Source: RUG563 sp045589355
Lineage (GTDB): Bacteria > Bacillota > Clostridia > Christensenellales > Aristaeellaceae
Length of the DNA: 64,000 nucleotides
Assembly (NCBI GenBank): GCA_045589355.1
Contig: JAZNOW010000074.1
Location: 10,221-74,220, forward strand
Direction of reading: 5' to 3'
Below the pieces are notes generated by a model. The model saw only the letters and a list, made by a program, of their open reading frames with translations, ran no database searches and was not told where the DNA came from. The position numbers and the translations under genes were made by a program. This document shows positions 15,464-25,000 of this stretch, one piece after another; the stretch's first letter is position 1, and each line of letters begins with the position of its first letter.

Positions 15464-16720
15464 ATGCTGTATGATCTGATCGTAGTGGGCGGCGGCCCGG
15501 CCGGCCTGGCGGCTGCAAACAGCGCTTATGAAAAAGGCCTGCGCAACATCCTCATTGTGGAACGCGACAAGGAACTGGGCGGCATTCTCAACCAGTGCAT
15601 CCACAACGGCTTTGGCCTGCACCGCTTCAAGGAAGAACTGACCGGCCCGGAATATGCCCACCGGTTCATTGAAATGCTGAAGGATACCTCCGTGCAGGTG
15701 ATGTGCGATACCATGGTGCTCACCGTCACCGAAAATAAGGAAGTACACGTCATCAACACCGAAAAGGGCTATCAGGTGCTTCAGGCAAAGGCCGTCATCC
15801 TGTCCATGGGCTGCCGGGAACGCACCCGGGGCGCCATTGCCATTCCCGGTGCCCGTCCCGCCGGTGTGTTCACCGCCGGCAGCGCCCAGCGGTACCTGAA
15901 CATGGAAGGGTACATGGTGGGCAAGCGGGTGGTGATCCTGGGCAGCGGCGACATCGGCCTTATCATGGCCCGGCGCATGACACTGGAAGGGGCCAAAGTG
16001 CTGGCCTGCGTGGAAGTAATGCCCTATTCCGGCGGCCTGATGCGCAATATCGTCCAGTGCCTGCAGGATTACGATATTCCCCTCTATCTTTCCCACACCG
16101 TCACCGATATTCAGCAAAAGGATGGACGCTTGTCCCATGTGACGGTGTCCAAAGTGGACGATAACCGCAACCCCATCCCCGGCACTGAAATGGAATTCGA
16201 CTGCGACACGCTGCTGCTTTCCGTGGGCCTGATCCCGGAAAACGAATTGACCAAAGGCGCCGGCATCCGCATGGATGGGCGCACCAACGGCGCCGTTGTC
16301 TTTGAAAACATGGAAACCTCCATCCCCGGCGTGTTTGCCTGCGGCAATGTGGTGCATGTGCATGACCTGGTGGACTATGTGTCCCAGGAAAGCGAAAAAG
16401 CCGGCGCCGCCGCGGCGGATTTTGTGCTGAACCCCAGGGAAGATTCTCCTGCCATCCAGCTGAAAAACGGAAACGGCGTCAGCTACACCGTGCCCCAGCA
16501 GGTGCGCGTTCCCCGCATTGAAAAAAGCCTGGAAGTATTCTTCCGGGTGCGCCAGGTATTTGGCGAAAGCGTGATCGAAGTGAAGGACGGGGAAAACCTT
16601 GTCTGTTCCTTCAAGCGCGAGTATATGACCCCCGGCGAAATGCAGCAGATCAAGCTGCCCCGGGTCCTTCTGGACAAGGCAACGGGCGATACCCTTGAAA
16701 TCAGCGTGAAGGAGGCATAA
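15464..16720 (+). CDS. NAD(P)/FAD-dependent oxidoreductase, second subunit of the trio
   Basis: The 418-residue protein has two dinucleotide-binding motifs: GGGPAGLAAA at the N-terminus for FAD and ILGSGDIGLIMARR near 160-175 for NAD(P)H. A family block CRERTRGAIAIPGARPAG is present in the middle, and FACGNVVHVHDLVDYVS carries the C-terminal FAD contact. It most likely passes electrons between the GlpA-like subunit and a nicotinamide or other carrier. AAGGAGG precedes the ATG at 15464, four bases after the upstream stop codon. The DUF1667 gene starts four bases downstream, so the three genes are tightly coupled. Confidence 0.87.
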   Translation: MLYDLIVVGGGPAGLAAANSAYEKGLRNILIVERDKELGGILNQCIHNGFGLHRFKEELTGPEYAHRFIEMLKDTSVQVMCDTMVLTVTENKEVHVINTEKGYQVLQAKAVILSMGCRERTRGAIAIPGARPAGVFTAGSAQRYLNMEGYMVGKRVVILGSGDIGLIMARRMTLEGAKVLACVEVMPYSGGLMRNIVQCLQDYDIPLYLSHTVTDIQQKDGRLSHVTVSKVDDNRNPIPGTEMEFDCDTLLLSVGLIPENELTKGAGIRMDGRTNGAVVFENMETSIPGVFACGNVVHVHDLVDYVSQESEKAGAAAADFVLNPREDSPAIQLKNGNGVSYTVPQQVRVPRIEKSLEVFFRVRQVFGESVIEVKDGENLVCSFKREYMTPGEMQQIKLPRVLLDKATGDTLEISVKEA

Positions 16721-16724
16721 GGCC

Positions 16725-17069
16725 ATGAAAGAGTTGGTTTGCATTGTATGCCCCAAGGGCTGCAGGCTGCGCGTGGACGAAGAAAACGGTTATCTGGTTT
16801 CCGGCAACAGCTGCATCCGCGGCGCCGAATACGGCAAAAACGAAATTCTCAACCCCACCCGGGTACTCACTTCCACCGTAAAAATGGAAGGCGGCCTCTA
16901 TCGCCGCTGCCCCGTGAAAACAAACAAGGCCATCCCCAAGGGAAAACTGTTTGACGTAATGGGCGCCCTGAACGAAGTTACCCTTTCCTCCCCGGTCACT
17001 GTGGGCCAGGTGGTTCTGGAAAATGTATGCGGCACCGGCGCCGATGTGATTGCCACCAAAGCCCTGTAA
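16725..17069 (+). CDS. DUF1667 protein, small third subunit of the oxidoreductase
   Basis: The 114-residue protein starts with CIVCPKGC and has a third Cys pair-like block NSCIRGAEYG, then RRCPVKTNKAIPK. This arrangement of four Cys is that of DUF1667, found with GlpA/GlpB-like flavoproteins in Clostridia and thought to carry a metal or iron-sulphur centre. It probably completes the complex formed by the two upstream gene products. AAGGAGGC lies before the ATG at 16725. The downstream HAD gene begins 10 bases after the stop codon. Confidence 0.9.
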   Translation: MKELVCIVCPKGCRLRVDEENGYLVSGNSCIRGAEYGKNEILNPTRVLTSTVKMEGGLYRRCPVKTNKAIPKGKLFDVMGALNEVTLSSPVTVGQVVLENVCGTGADVIATKAL

Positions 17070-17079
17070 GGAGCATTTC

Positions 17080-17883
17080 ATGGAAATGAAAGATACCTTC
17101 CGCAGCAAAAAGCTGTACCTGTTGGACATGGACGGCACACTGTACCTGGATGAAAACGTATTCCCCCATTGCCTGGATTTTCTGAACGCCATCCGGGCAC
17201 GGGGCGGCCGTTACCTGTTCCTCACCAACAATTCCTCCAAATCCGTTTCCAGGTATGTGGAAAAAATGGAACGGCTGCACCTGCCTGCGGTAAAAGAAGA
17301 TTTCTTCACCTCCACCGACGCCGCCTGTGCTTACCTGCGGCAAAAGGGCGGCTACAAAAAAATCTACGCCCTGGGCACCGTTTCCTTCAAGGAACAGCTG
17401 CAGACAGCCGGCTTCCCCATCACGGATCAATTGGAAGCAGATATCGACTGCCTGCTGATGGGCTATGATACCGAGCTTACCTACCGTAAGCTGGAGGATG
17501 CCTGCATTTTGCTGGGCCGGGGGGTGGATTACCTGGCCACCAACCCGGACTGGGTGTGCCCCACCGCCTACGGCTCCGCGCCGGACTGCGGCTCCTTTGC
17601 CCAGATGATCGAACATGCCACCGGCAGGCTGCCCTATTTCATCGGCAAGCCCCGGCCTGCCATTGCGGAGCTGGCCATGGAAAAGATGGGCTGCAGCAAG
17701 GAAGAAACAGTGCTCATTGGCGACAGGCTCTATACCGATATTGCCTGCGGCGTCAACGCCGGCATCACCACCTGCCTGGTGCTCAGCGGCGAAGCCACCC
17801 TGAAGGACCTGGAAGAAAGCAACGTGAAGCCCACCTTCGTCTGCCGGGACATTGCAGAAATTTACGGCTACATCAAGGAATGA
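17080..17883 (+). CDS. HAD-IIA family phosphatase (NagD/PGP-like)
   Basis: The 267-residue protein has the HAD motifs in order: DMDGTLYLD with the nucleophile Asp, LTNNSS, GKPRPAI with the conserved Lys, and IGDRLYTDI. The C2A-type cap lies between motifs I and III. Family members dephosphorylate small sugar phosphates, including glycerol 3-phosphate (mammalian PGP, bacterial homologues) and nucleotides. Its place between a glycerol-3-phosphate-type oxidase and a GDPD gene makes glycerol 3-phosphate or a side product a reasonable substrate, but this is inference. The ATG at 17080 follows TAAGGAG; an upstream in-frame ATG lies in the previous gene. Confidence 0.87.
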   Translation: MEMKDTFRSKKLYLLDMDGTLYLDENVFPHCLDFLNAIRARGGRYLFLTNNSSKSVSRYVEKMERLHLPAVKEDFFTSTDAACAYLRQKGGYKKIYALGTVSFKEQLQTAGFPITDQLEADIDCLLMGYDTELTYRKLEDACILLGRGVDYLATNPDWVCPTAYGSAPDCGSFAQMIEHATGRLPYFIGKPRPAIAELAMEKMGCSKEETVLIGDRLYTDIACGVNAGITTCLVLSGEATLKDLEESNVKPTFVCRDIAEIYGYIKE

Positions 17884-17895
17884 GGTGTTTTTTCC

Positions 17896-18621
17896 ATGAA
17901 CCGGCCCCTTCTTTTTTCCCATCCCAACAAAGCGCACCTGATCGCCCACCGGGGTCTTTCCGGCCTTGAAACGGAAAACACCGCCGCCGCGTTTGTGGCC
18001 GCCGGCCAGCACCCCTACTTCGGTATCGAAACCGACGTGCACAAAACCCGGGACGGCCGGTTCATCATCATCCACGACGATGATACCCTCCGTGTTTCCG
18101 GGGAAAGCCACATCGTGGAAGAAACGGATTTTGACCGTCTTCGTGCCCTGTGCCTGAAGGATAAAGCAACCGGCATCGTCCGGCGCGATCTGGTCCTGCC
18201 CACGCTTTCGGAATACATCCGCATCCTCAAGCACTATCAAAAGCACGCGGTGCTGGAAATCAAAAACCCCATGGAAAGGGCGGATATCGAAAACATCATC
18301 CGCATCATCCGGGAAGAAGAATATCTGCCCTGCACCACCTTTATCTCCTTTGACTTTCAGAACATGCTGCACATCCGTTCCCTCCTGCCTCATCAATCCG
18401 CTCAATTTCTCATGGAACAGTGGGAGGACAACCTGCCCGAAAAACTGGCAGAGCACCGGCTTGACCTGGACATTTATTTCAAACGCCTCACGAAAGAGCG
18501 GGTGGAAAAGCTGCACGAAAAGGGCACTAAAGTGAATGTGTGGACGGTGGACAGCCCGGAAGACGCCGCTTTTCTTTGCGAACTTGGCGTGGATCAGATC
18601 ACCAGCAATATCCTTTTGTAA
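17896..18621 (+). CDS. Glycerophosphodiester phosphodiesterase (GDPD)
   Basis: The 241-residue cytoplasmic protein carries the GDPD motifs: LIAHRGLSG with the catalytic His, ENTAAAF, GIETDVHKT with metal-binding Glu/Asp, and IIHDDDTLR with the second His. Near the C-terminus VNVWTVDSPEDA matches the usual TIM-barrel end. The enzyme hydrolyses glycerophosphodiesters to glycerol 3-phosphate and an alcohol. With the upstream oxidoreductase trio it suggests a route from phospholipid head groups to dihydroxyacetone phosphate. GAGGTG precedes the ATG, 12 bases after the HAD stop codon. It is the last gene of the operon; the thrS promoter follows at once. Confidence 0.92.
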   Translation: MNRPLLFSHPNKAHLIAHRGLSGLETENTAAAFVAAGQHPYFGIETDVHKTRDGRFIIIHDDDTLRVSGESHIVEETDFDRLRALCLKDKATGIVRRDLVLPTLSEYIRILKHYQKHAVLEIKNPMERADIENIIRIIREEEYLPCTTFISFDFQNMLHIRSLLPHQSAQFLMEQWEDNLPEKLAEHRLDLDIYFKRLTKERVEKLHEKGTKVNVWTVDSPEDAAFLCELGVDQITSNILL

Positions 18622-18637
18622 TTTCGGCAAATTTCCC

Positions 18638-18667
18638 TTGACAGGCCGGCGAAAATGGCGTTATAAT
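18638..18667 (+). promoter_or_regulatory. Promoter of the thrS T-box transcript
   Basis: TTGACA (18638-18643) and TATAAT (18662-18667) both match consensus, with an 18-base spacer, directly upstream of the T-box leader. Confidence 0.85.
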
Positions 18668-18689
18668 ACATCCATCTTTCAGAATGACG

Positions 18690-18903
18690 GAAGACATGTT
18701 TTCCGGCCTGTCTTTTTCAGAGAGTGTGCGGTTGGTGCAAGCACATAAAAGAACCCGGAAAAAACCACTTCCCGACTGAGGATCGCCGGACGCTCGTTAT
18801 GCGTCATAAGCGGCCTGATCATCAGGCAACAAGGGTGGAACCGCGGGCGAAAATGCAATTCACGCTCGTCCCTTCATGAAAATGAATGGGGCGGGCGTTT
18901 TTC
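18690..18903 (+). promoter_or_regulatory. T-box riboswitch controlling thrS (threonine)
   Basis: The T-box core AGGGTGGAACCGCGG lies at 18832-18846. It is followed by a terminator whose arms start ACGCTCGTCCC (18862) and end GGGCGGGCGT (18898) with a T run. In the alternative fold the T-box pairs as antiterminator. The probable specifier codon is ACC (18764-18766), in AAACCAC before the conserved region that ends Stem I. It matches threonine and the downstream thrS. Uncharged tRNA-Thr binding should favour read-through. The leader occupies nearly all of the gene-free stretch 18622-18938. Confidence 0.92.
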
Positions 18904-18938
18904 TATGCTCCCCCAGAAAATGAACGGAGGAAAACCCC

Positions 18939-20879
18939 ATGATCATCACTCTCAAAAACGGAGCCCGGGAATTTGAAAACGGCATGAACGCCCTGGATAT
19001 CGCAGGGCAGCTGAGCCAGGATCTTAAAAAGCAGGCCCTCTGCGCCCGTGTAAACGGCGAAATCTGGGAACTGGTCAAGCCCATCCACCAGGACTGCACC
19101 CTGGAAATCCTCACCTTCGAAGATGACGACGCCAAGAAGGTGCTGCGCCACACCGCTTCCCACGTGCTGGCCCAGGCCGTGAAAAAGCTGCGTCCCGACG
19201 CCAAGCTGGCCATCGGTCCCGCCATCGATAACGGCTTCTATTACGATTTTGACGTAGAAGAGCCCTTCACCCCCGATTTCCTTGCCGCTGTGGAAAAGGA
19301 AATGAAGAACATCATCAAAAAGAACGACCGTCTGGAACGCTTTGAACTGCCCCGGAATGAAGCCATTGCTTTCATGGAAGAAAAGGGCGAACCCTATAAG
19401 GTAGAACTGATCCGGGACCTGCCCGAAGACGCCGTCATCTCTTTCTATAAGCAGGGCGACTTTGTGGACCTGTGCGCCGGCCCCCATCTGCCCTCCACCG
19501 GCAAAGTGAAGGCCTATAAGCTCACCTCCATCGCCGGCGCTTACTGGCGCGGCAGCGAAAAGAATAAGATGCTCCAGCGCATCTACGGCACCGCTTTCTT
19601 TGCCAAGGAAGACCTGGACACCTACCTCAAGGCCCAGGAAGAAGCCCTGAAGCGGGACCATAACAAGCTGGGCCGCGAACTGGAATACTTCACCACCGTG
19701 GACGAGATCGGCCAGGGCCTGCCCATCCTGCTTCCCAAGGGCAGCCGCGTTATTCAGCTGCTTCAGCGCTGGGTGGAAGATACGGAACAGAAAAAGGGCT
19801 ACCTTCTCACCAAAACACCCCTCATGGCCAAGCGCGAGCTGTACAAAATCTCCGGCCACTGGGATCATTACCTGGACGGCATGTTCATCCTGGGCGATCC
19901 CTATGACGAAGAAAAGGAATGCTTCGCCCTCCGCCCCATGACCTGCCCCTTCCAGTACCAGGTGTACCTGAACCGTCAGCGCTCCTACCGCGATCTGCCC
20001 ATGCGTCTTGGCGAAACCTCTACCCTCTTCCGCAATGAAGATTCCGGCGAAATGCACGGCCTTATCCGTGTGCGCCAGTTCACCATTTCCGAAGGCCATC
20101 TGGTGCTGCGCCCCGATCAATTGGAAGAAGAATTCAAGGGCTGCCTGGAACTGGCCAAGTATATGCTGAGCACCGTGGGCATGCTGGAAAACTGCACCTT
20201 CCGCTTCTCCCAGTGGGATCCGGAAAACCCCAAGGGCAAGTATGAAGGCACCAAGGAACAGTGGGAAGAAGCTCAGGCCGTGATGGGCAAGATCCTGGAC
20301 AATCTGGGCGTCAATTACTCCATCGGCATTGACGAAGCCGCTTTCTACGGCCCCAAGCTGGACATCCAGTACAAGAACGTTTTCGGCAAGGAAGACACCA
20401 TCGTCACCATCCAGATCGACATGCTGCTGGCTGAAAAGTTCGGCATGGAATATGTGGACGCCGACGGCCAGAAGAAGCGCCCCTACATCATCCACCGCAC
20501 TTCCCTCGGCTGCTACGAACGCACCCTGGCCTACCTCATCGAACGGTACGCCGGTGCCTTCCCCCTGTGGCTGGCCCCCGAACAGGTGCGCGTGCTGACC
20601 ATCACCGACCGGGCCGACGAAGCTGCCCTGAAGGTGCAGGCCGCCCTGCAGGAAAAGGGCATGCGCGCGGAAGTGGACCTGCGCAACGAAAAAATCGGCT
20701 TCAAGGTCCGCGAAGCCGTCACCCAGAAGATCCCCTACATGCTGGTGCTGGGTGACAAGGAAGTGGAAGAAGGCACCGTGAACGTGCGTACCCGCAAGGG
20801 CGAAGTGATCGGTACCATGAAGCTGGAAGAAGCCATTGCCCTCTTCCAGGAAGAAATCGACACCAAGGCCATCAAGTAA
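18939..20879 (+). CDS. thrS: Threonyl-tRNA synthetase
   Basis: The 646-residue class II synthetase has an N-terminal TGS domain (1-62), an editing/SAD domain with HTASHVLAQA and the FVDLCAGPH motif (to about 240), the catalytic core, and a C-terminal anticodon-binding domain (about 540-646). Zinc ligands are visible as the Cys of MTCPFQY and the His of GEMHGL. Motif 3 reads HRTSLGCYERTLAYLIE, slightly unlike the common GSxERF form. It charges tRNA-Thr in the cytoplasm. GGAGG precedes the ATG at 18939. Expression is under the T-box leader, and a strong terminator follows. Confidence 0.97.
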   Translation: MIITLKNGAREFENGMNALDIAGQLSQDLKKQALCARVNGEIWELVKPIHQDCTLEILTFEDDDAKKVLRHTASHVLAQAVKKLRPDAKLAIGPAIDNGFYYDFDVEEPFTPDFLAAVEKEMKNIIKKNDRLERFELPRNEAIAFMEEKGEPYKVELIRDLPEDAVISFYKQGDFVDLCAGPHLPSTGKVKAYKLTSIAGAYWRGSEKNKMLQRIYGTAFFAKEDLDTYLKAQEEALKRDHNKLGRELEYFTTVDEIGQGLPILLPKGSRVIQLLQRWVEDTEQKKGYLLTKTPLMAKRELYKISGHWDHYLDGMFILGDPYDEEKECFALRPMTCPFQYQVYLNRQRSYRDLPMRLGETSTLFRNEDSGEMHGLIRVRQFTISEGHLVLRPDQLEEEFKGCLELAKYMLSTVGMLENCTFRFSQWDPENPKGKYEGTKEQWEEAQAVMGKILDNLGVNYSIGIDEAAFYGPKLDIQYKNVFGKEDTIVTIQIDMLLAEKFGMEYVDADGQKKRPYIIHRTSLGCYERTLAYLIERYAGAFPLWLAPEQVRVLTITDRADEAALKVQAALQEKGMRAEVDLRNEKIGFKVREAVTQKIPYMLVLGDKEVEEGTVNVRTRKGEVIGTMKLEEAIALFQEEIDTKAIK

Positions 20880-20890
20880 TTGTTCCTGCC

Positions 20891-20927
20891 GGGGAGGTAC
20901 TTTTGAAAAGGAAGGTACCTCCCCTTT
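20891..20927 (+). terminator. Terminator of thrS
   Basis: GGGGAGGTAC (20891-20900) pairs perfectly with GTACCTCCCC (20915-20924), followed by a short T run. Confidence 0.85.
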
Positions 20928-21008
20928 CCCCTTCCGGATGCCGGAATGCATGGGCGTTTTCAGCCGCAGGAGGCAGAAAAGCCCTTATTGATTCATTGTG
21001 GAGAAACT

Positions 21009-21920
21009 ATGAAAAAGCTTTTTTGTTTGCTGCTGGCGGTATGCCTGGTTTTGCCCGGCGCTGCCGCCGTGGCGGAAGAGGTGCATGTGGTCGCCTCCTT
21101 TTACCCCGTTTACATCTTCGCCGGGAACCTGCTTCAGGATATCCCCGGCGTATCCCTTTCCTGCATGACCGCCCCTTCCACCGGCTGCCTGCATGATTAC
21201 CAGCTGGTCACCAGGGATATGCGGCTGCTTTCCAATGCCGATGCGCTGATCATCGGCGGCGCCGGCATGGAAGCATTCCTGCCGGACGTGCTCCATCAGC
21301 TGCCAGATTTACCGGTTGTGGATTGCTCGGAAGGCATTGAGCTGATCTGCGCCCACGAAGAACACCATCACGACCACGGCCATGGCCATGAGCACGAAGC
21401 GGAAGAAGAATACAACGCCCACATCTGGCTGGCCCCCGGAAATGCCATTCAGATGGTGAGAAACATGGAAAAACGGCTGATCGAACTGATGCCGGAGCAT
21501 GCGGAACAGATTGCCGAAAACGCATCGGCTTACGTTGCCCGTCTGGAAGAATTGAATGCTTATCTTTCCGACAGCCTCATGGCCGCCTCTTCCCGGAAAA
21601 TCGTCACCTTCCACGATGCCTTCCCCTACTTCGCCAAAGCCTATGGGCTGGAAATTGTGGCGGTGGTTTCGCTGGAACCGGAAGAGCCCCTGTCCCCCAG
21701 GATGCTGACGGAAGTGGTGCACATCGTACAGGAAGCAGGCAACCCGCCCCTCTTTGCGGAGCCCCAGTACAAGAACGCCGCTTTGGAAGCCATCAGCCGG
21801 GAAACCGGCGCGCCCGTGTACCTGCTGGATCCCATGGTCACCGGCGACGGCAGCCTTACTGCTTATGAAGACGTGATGGTCAGGAACCTGCATACCCTGC
21901 TGGAAGCTTTGGAAAAATAA
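21009..21920 (+). CDS. Metal ABC transporter substrate-binding protein, ZnuA-like, orphan
   Basis: The 303-residue protein has a signal peptide (MKKLFCLLLAVCL to about 22) and the cluster 9 binding-protein fold (ASFYPVYIFAGNL, ADALIIGGAGMEAFL). A His/Asp/Glu-rich loop near 115-135 (EEHHHDHGHGHEHEAEEE) is the zinc-sensing or zinc-collecting loop of ZnuA-type proteins, followed by NAHIWLAPGNA. No lipobox Cys is seen at the cleavage site. It likely binds zinc outside the cell for an ABC importer. No permease or ATPase gene is adjacent, which is unusual. The ATG at 21009 follows TGGAG; an in-frame ATG at 20946 lies just after the thrS terminator. Confidence 0.87.
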   Translation: MKKLFCLLLAVCLVLPGAAAVAEEVHVVASFYPVYIFAGNLLQDIPGVSLSCMTAPSTGCLHDYQLVTRDMRLLSNADALIIGGAGMEAFLPDVLHQLPDLPVVDCSEGIELICAHEEHHHDHGHGHEHEAEEEYNAHIWLAPGNAIQMVRNMEKRLIELMPEHAEQIAENASAYVARLEELNAYLSDSLMAASSRKIVTFHDAFPYFAKAYGLEIVAVVSLEPEEPLSPRMLTEVVHIVQEAGNPPLFAEPQYKNAALEAISRETGAPVYLLDPMVTGDGSLTAYEDVMVRNLHTLLEALEK

Positions 21921-21930
21921 CGCGCTTTTT

Positions 21931-21967
21931 CGTCCTCTTTGCAAAAGATGCAAGGAGGGCGTTTTTT
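21931..21967 (+). terminator. Terminator of the zinc-binding protein gene
   Basis: CGTCCTCTTTGCA (21931-21943) pairs with TGCAAGGAGGGCG (21949-21961) with two mismatches, followed by seven T. Confidence 0.85.
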
Positions 21968-22049
21968 TCTTTGTTTTTCTTGCAGGAGAAACAGGCTTTG
22001 CGTCGTATTCTTAAAAGACGCGCTTTTTTGGCCGTTAAGGAGGTTTTCC

Positions 22050-25000
22050 ATGCTCAACGAAGAAATGCTGCTTCGTCTGGCCGGGGCCGATGCCCTGCAG
22101 CAAGGCCGCACGTTGTTCAGCCGCATGCTGGTGCGGGAAGTGAAAAAAGGAAAAGAAGAATCCGCTTACCTTGTCTCTGACGAAGGCAGGCTTTTGAACG
22201 TACGCGTTTCCGCCTCTTCTGCCCGCTGCGACTGCGGCAAAGCCTTCTGCGCCCATTGCGTGGCGGCAGCCCTGATGGCCCAGGAAAGCGGCGCCATGAC
22301 GGAAATGGACCGTATCCGCCGGGAGCAGGCCATTCCCGCCCTGTTTGACGCCGTTGCCCAGATGCTGCCCGAAAGCGGCAATATCCGCATGCTGCCGGTG
22401 TTGTTTTTGTCCCGGGAAGGGCTGCGCCTGGGCCTGAAAATCGGGGAAGAGCGGCTGTATGTGGTGCGCCATATCCCCCATTTCCTGCAGTGCCGGGAAA
22501 AAGGGGAAGCCATGCCCCTGGGCAAAGGCTTTGAGTACCGGCCGGAATGGATGCATTTTGACGAGCGGCAAACCCGCATCATCGATATCCTCACCGAAGT
22601 GTGCGAATCGGCGGCCGGCAAGTCCCTTTCCGGCACCGACGCCCGGGTGCTGCTTCTTTCCGCCCGCAGCGGCAAGCGCGTGCTGGAGGCATTGCGCTCC
22701 ATGCCCTTCATGCTGCATATCGGCAACGAGCAGTACGCCATTCACCGCATTGAAAACAAAAATGTTCCCCTCAATTTCCACGTTTCCGGCACCCCCCAGC
22801 GTCTGCAAATCATGGCGGAAATGCCGGAAGTGTTCTATTTCCTTTCCAGGGACGCCTCCTTCGTCTTTGCAAACGGCGAAGTGATTGCCGTGCCCCGGGA
22901 ACAACAGCAGCTGCTGCTCACTTTGCAGCGCTTTTCCTGCGGCAGTGAAGCCGCCTTTACCTTTGGCCAGCAGGATACCGGCCGGGTGATGCGGGAACTG
23001 ATGCCCTTCCTTCTTCGCAGCGGCACCGTCTCCATCGATCCCGGGCTGGAAAGCCGCTTTCTCCATCTGGAACCCACCACCAAAGTGTATCTGGACAAAT
23101 CCGGCAGCGATGTGACGGCCCAGGTATCGTTCTGCTACGGGCCATATGAAATTGACCCCTTCATTCCCGAGACCGCCGAGACGGACGCCCTGCTTTTACG
23201 GGATGCCGTGAAGGAAAAGCAGGTGCTGGATACCCTGGCCCATTTTGGCTTCCGGGTGCGGCGCGGGCAGGTGTACCTTTCCGGTGCGGAAGCCATCTTC
23301 GATTTTGTCACCGAGGGCGCCGGGAAGCTGACCGAAATGGCCGAAGTGTTTTTCAGTAAGGATTTCCGCCGCATGACCCCCAAAAAGCCCATGCTTCGCG
23401 GAACCGTCAAGGCCAGGGGCAACCGGCTGGTGCTGGAAATGATGGACGGCGATACCCCCATTGACGAGCTTTTGCCCCTGATGGAAGCGCTGCGCAAAAA
23501 GCGCCGCTATTTCCGCTTCAAGGAAGGTACCTTCCTGGACCTGACCGATACCGAAAGCTGGCAGCCGCTGGCTGAAATCGTAGCGGAAGCCACCCCGGAA
23601 AATGATACGGAGGGCATGCAGAATTACTGGGCCTCCTGCCTGGGCGCCCTGATCCGGGAAAACAATCTGGACATCACCATGGACGAGCAGACCAAGAAAA
23701 CGGCTGCCCTTTCCTACAAAGCCACGCCCTGCCCCATTGATTGCCTGCGGCCGTACCAGCTGCGGGGATATGAATGGCTGCTTTCTTTGCATGCCCTTGG
23801 CATGGGCGGCATTCTGGCCGATGACATGGGCCTTGGCAAAACGGTGCAGATGCTTTCCGCCCTGCTTTCCTGCGTGGAAACGGAGGAAGAACACCTGCCT
23901 TCCCTCATTGTGGCCCCCACTTCCCTCACCTACAACTGGCTGAACGAATGTGCACGCTTTGCACCGCAGATGAAGGTGCTGCTGCTTTCCGGCAGCCAGG
24001 CCGCCCGGGCGGAGCAAATCGAAACGCTGAAGGGAGAGCGTGCGCCCGATCTTGTGATCACCTCCTATCCGCTCATCCGCCGGGATATTCATCTGATGAA
24101 GGATATTCCTTTCCGCTTTGCGGTATTGGATGAAGCCCAGCAGATCAAAAACGTGCAAAGCGTGGGCGCCCATGCCGTAAAGCAACTCACCGCCCGCACC
24201 CGCATTGCCCTTACCGGTACACCCATGGAAAACCACGCCGGCGAATTGTGGTCCATTTTCGATTTCGTATTGCCCGGCTACCTGCCCAAATATACCGACT
24301 TTCTGCGCCGCTACAGCGAAGGCGACCATGCGGACGACCTGCGCCGGCGTATCCGTCCCTTCCTGATGCGAAGGGTGAAGGCGGACGTGCTGCAGGATTT
24401 GCCGGAAAAAATGGAAACGGTGCTGATGGCGCAAATGAGCCTGGAACAGCAGCGGGTGTATCAGGCATCCCTTCTGCAAAAGCGGGAGCGTGTCCACGAT
24501 ATCCTGCAAAACCGGGGCATTACCAGAGGACGGGCCGAAGTGCTTTCCGCCATTACGGAATTGCGGCAGATCTGCTGCCATCCCGCCCTTTGCCTGCCCG
24601 ATTATCAGGGCGTTTCGGGCAAGATGGAGCTTCTGATGGATATTCTGCCCCCTGCCCTGTATTCCGGCAAGCGGGCGCTGATTTTTTCCCAGTTCACGTC
24701 CATGCTGCGGCTGATTGAAAAACGGCTGCAGGCCGAAAACATTCCCGCTTTGTATCTGGACGGCGAAACGCCGGCTCAGGAGCGTGTAAAGCTCACCCAG
24801 CAGTTCAACGAAGGAAAAGTGGGTGTGTTCCTCATTTCCCTGAAAGCCGGCGGCACCGGCCTGAACCTGACCGGCGCGGACCTGGTGATCCACTACGATC
24901 CCTGGTGGAACCCCACCACCGAAGAACAGGCCACCTCTCGTGCCCACCGCATCGGCCAGACCAGAAAGGTGGAAGTGATCCGGCTGGTGATGCATCATTC

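Noticed and set aside
18903..20951. Open frame of about 680 codons opposite thrS
   Set aside because: Shadow of thrS codon bias; overlaps the thrS terminator and lacks domain similarity.
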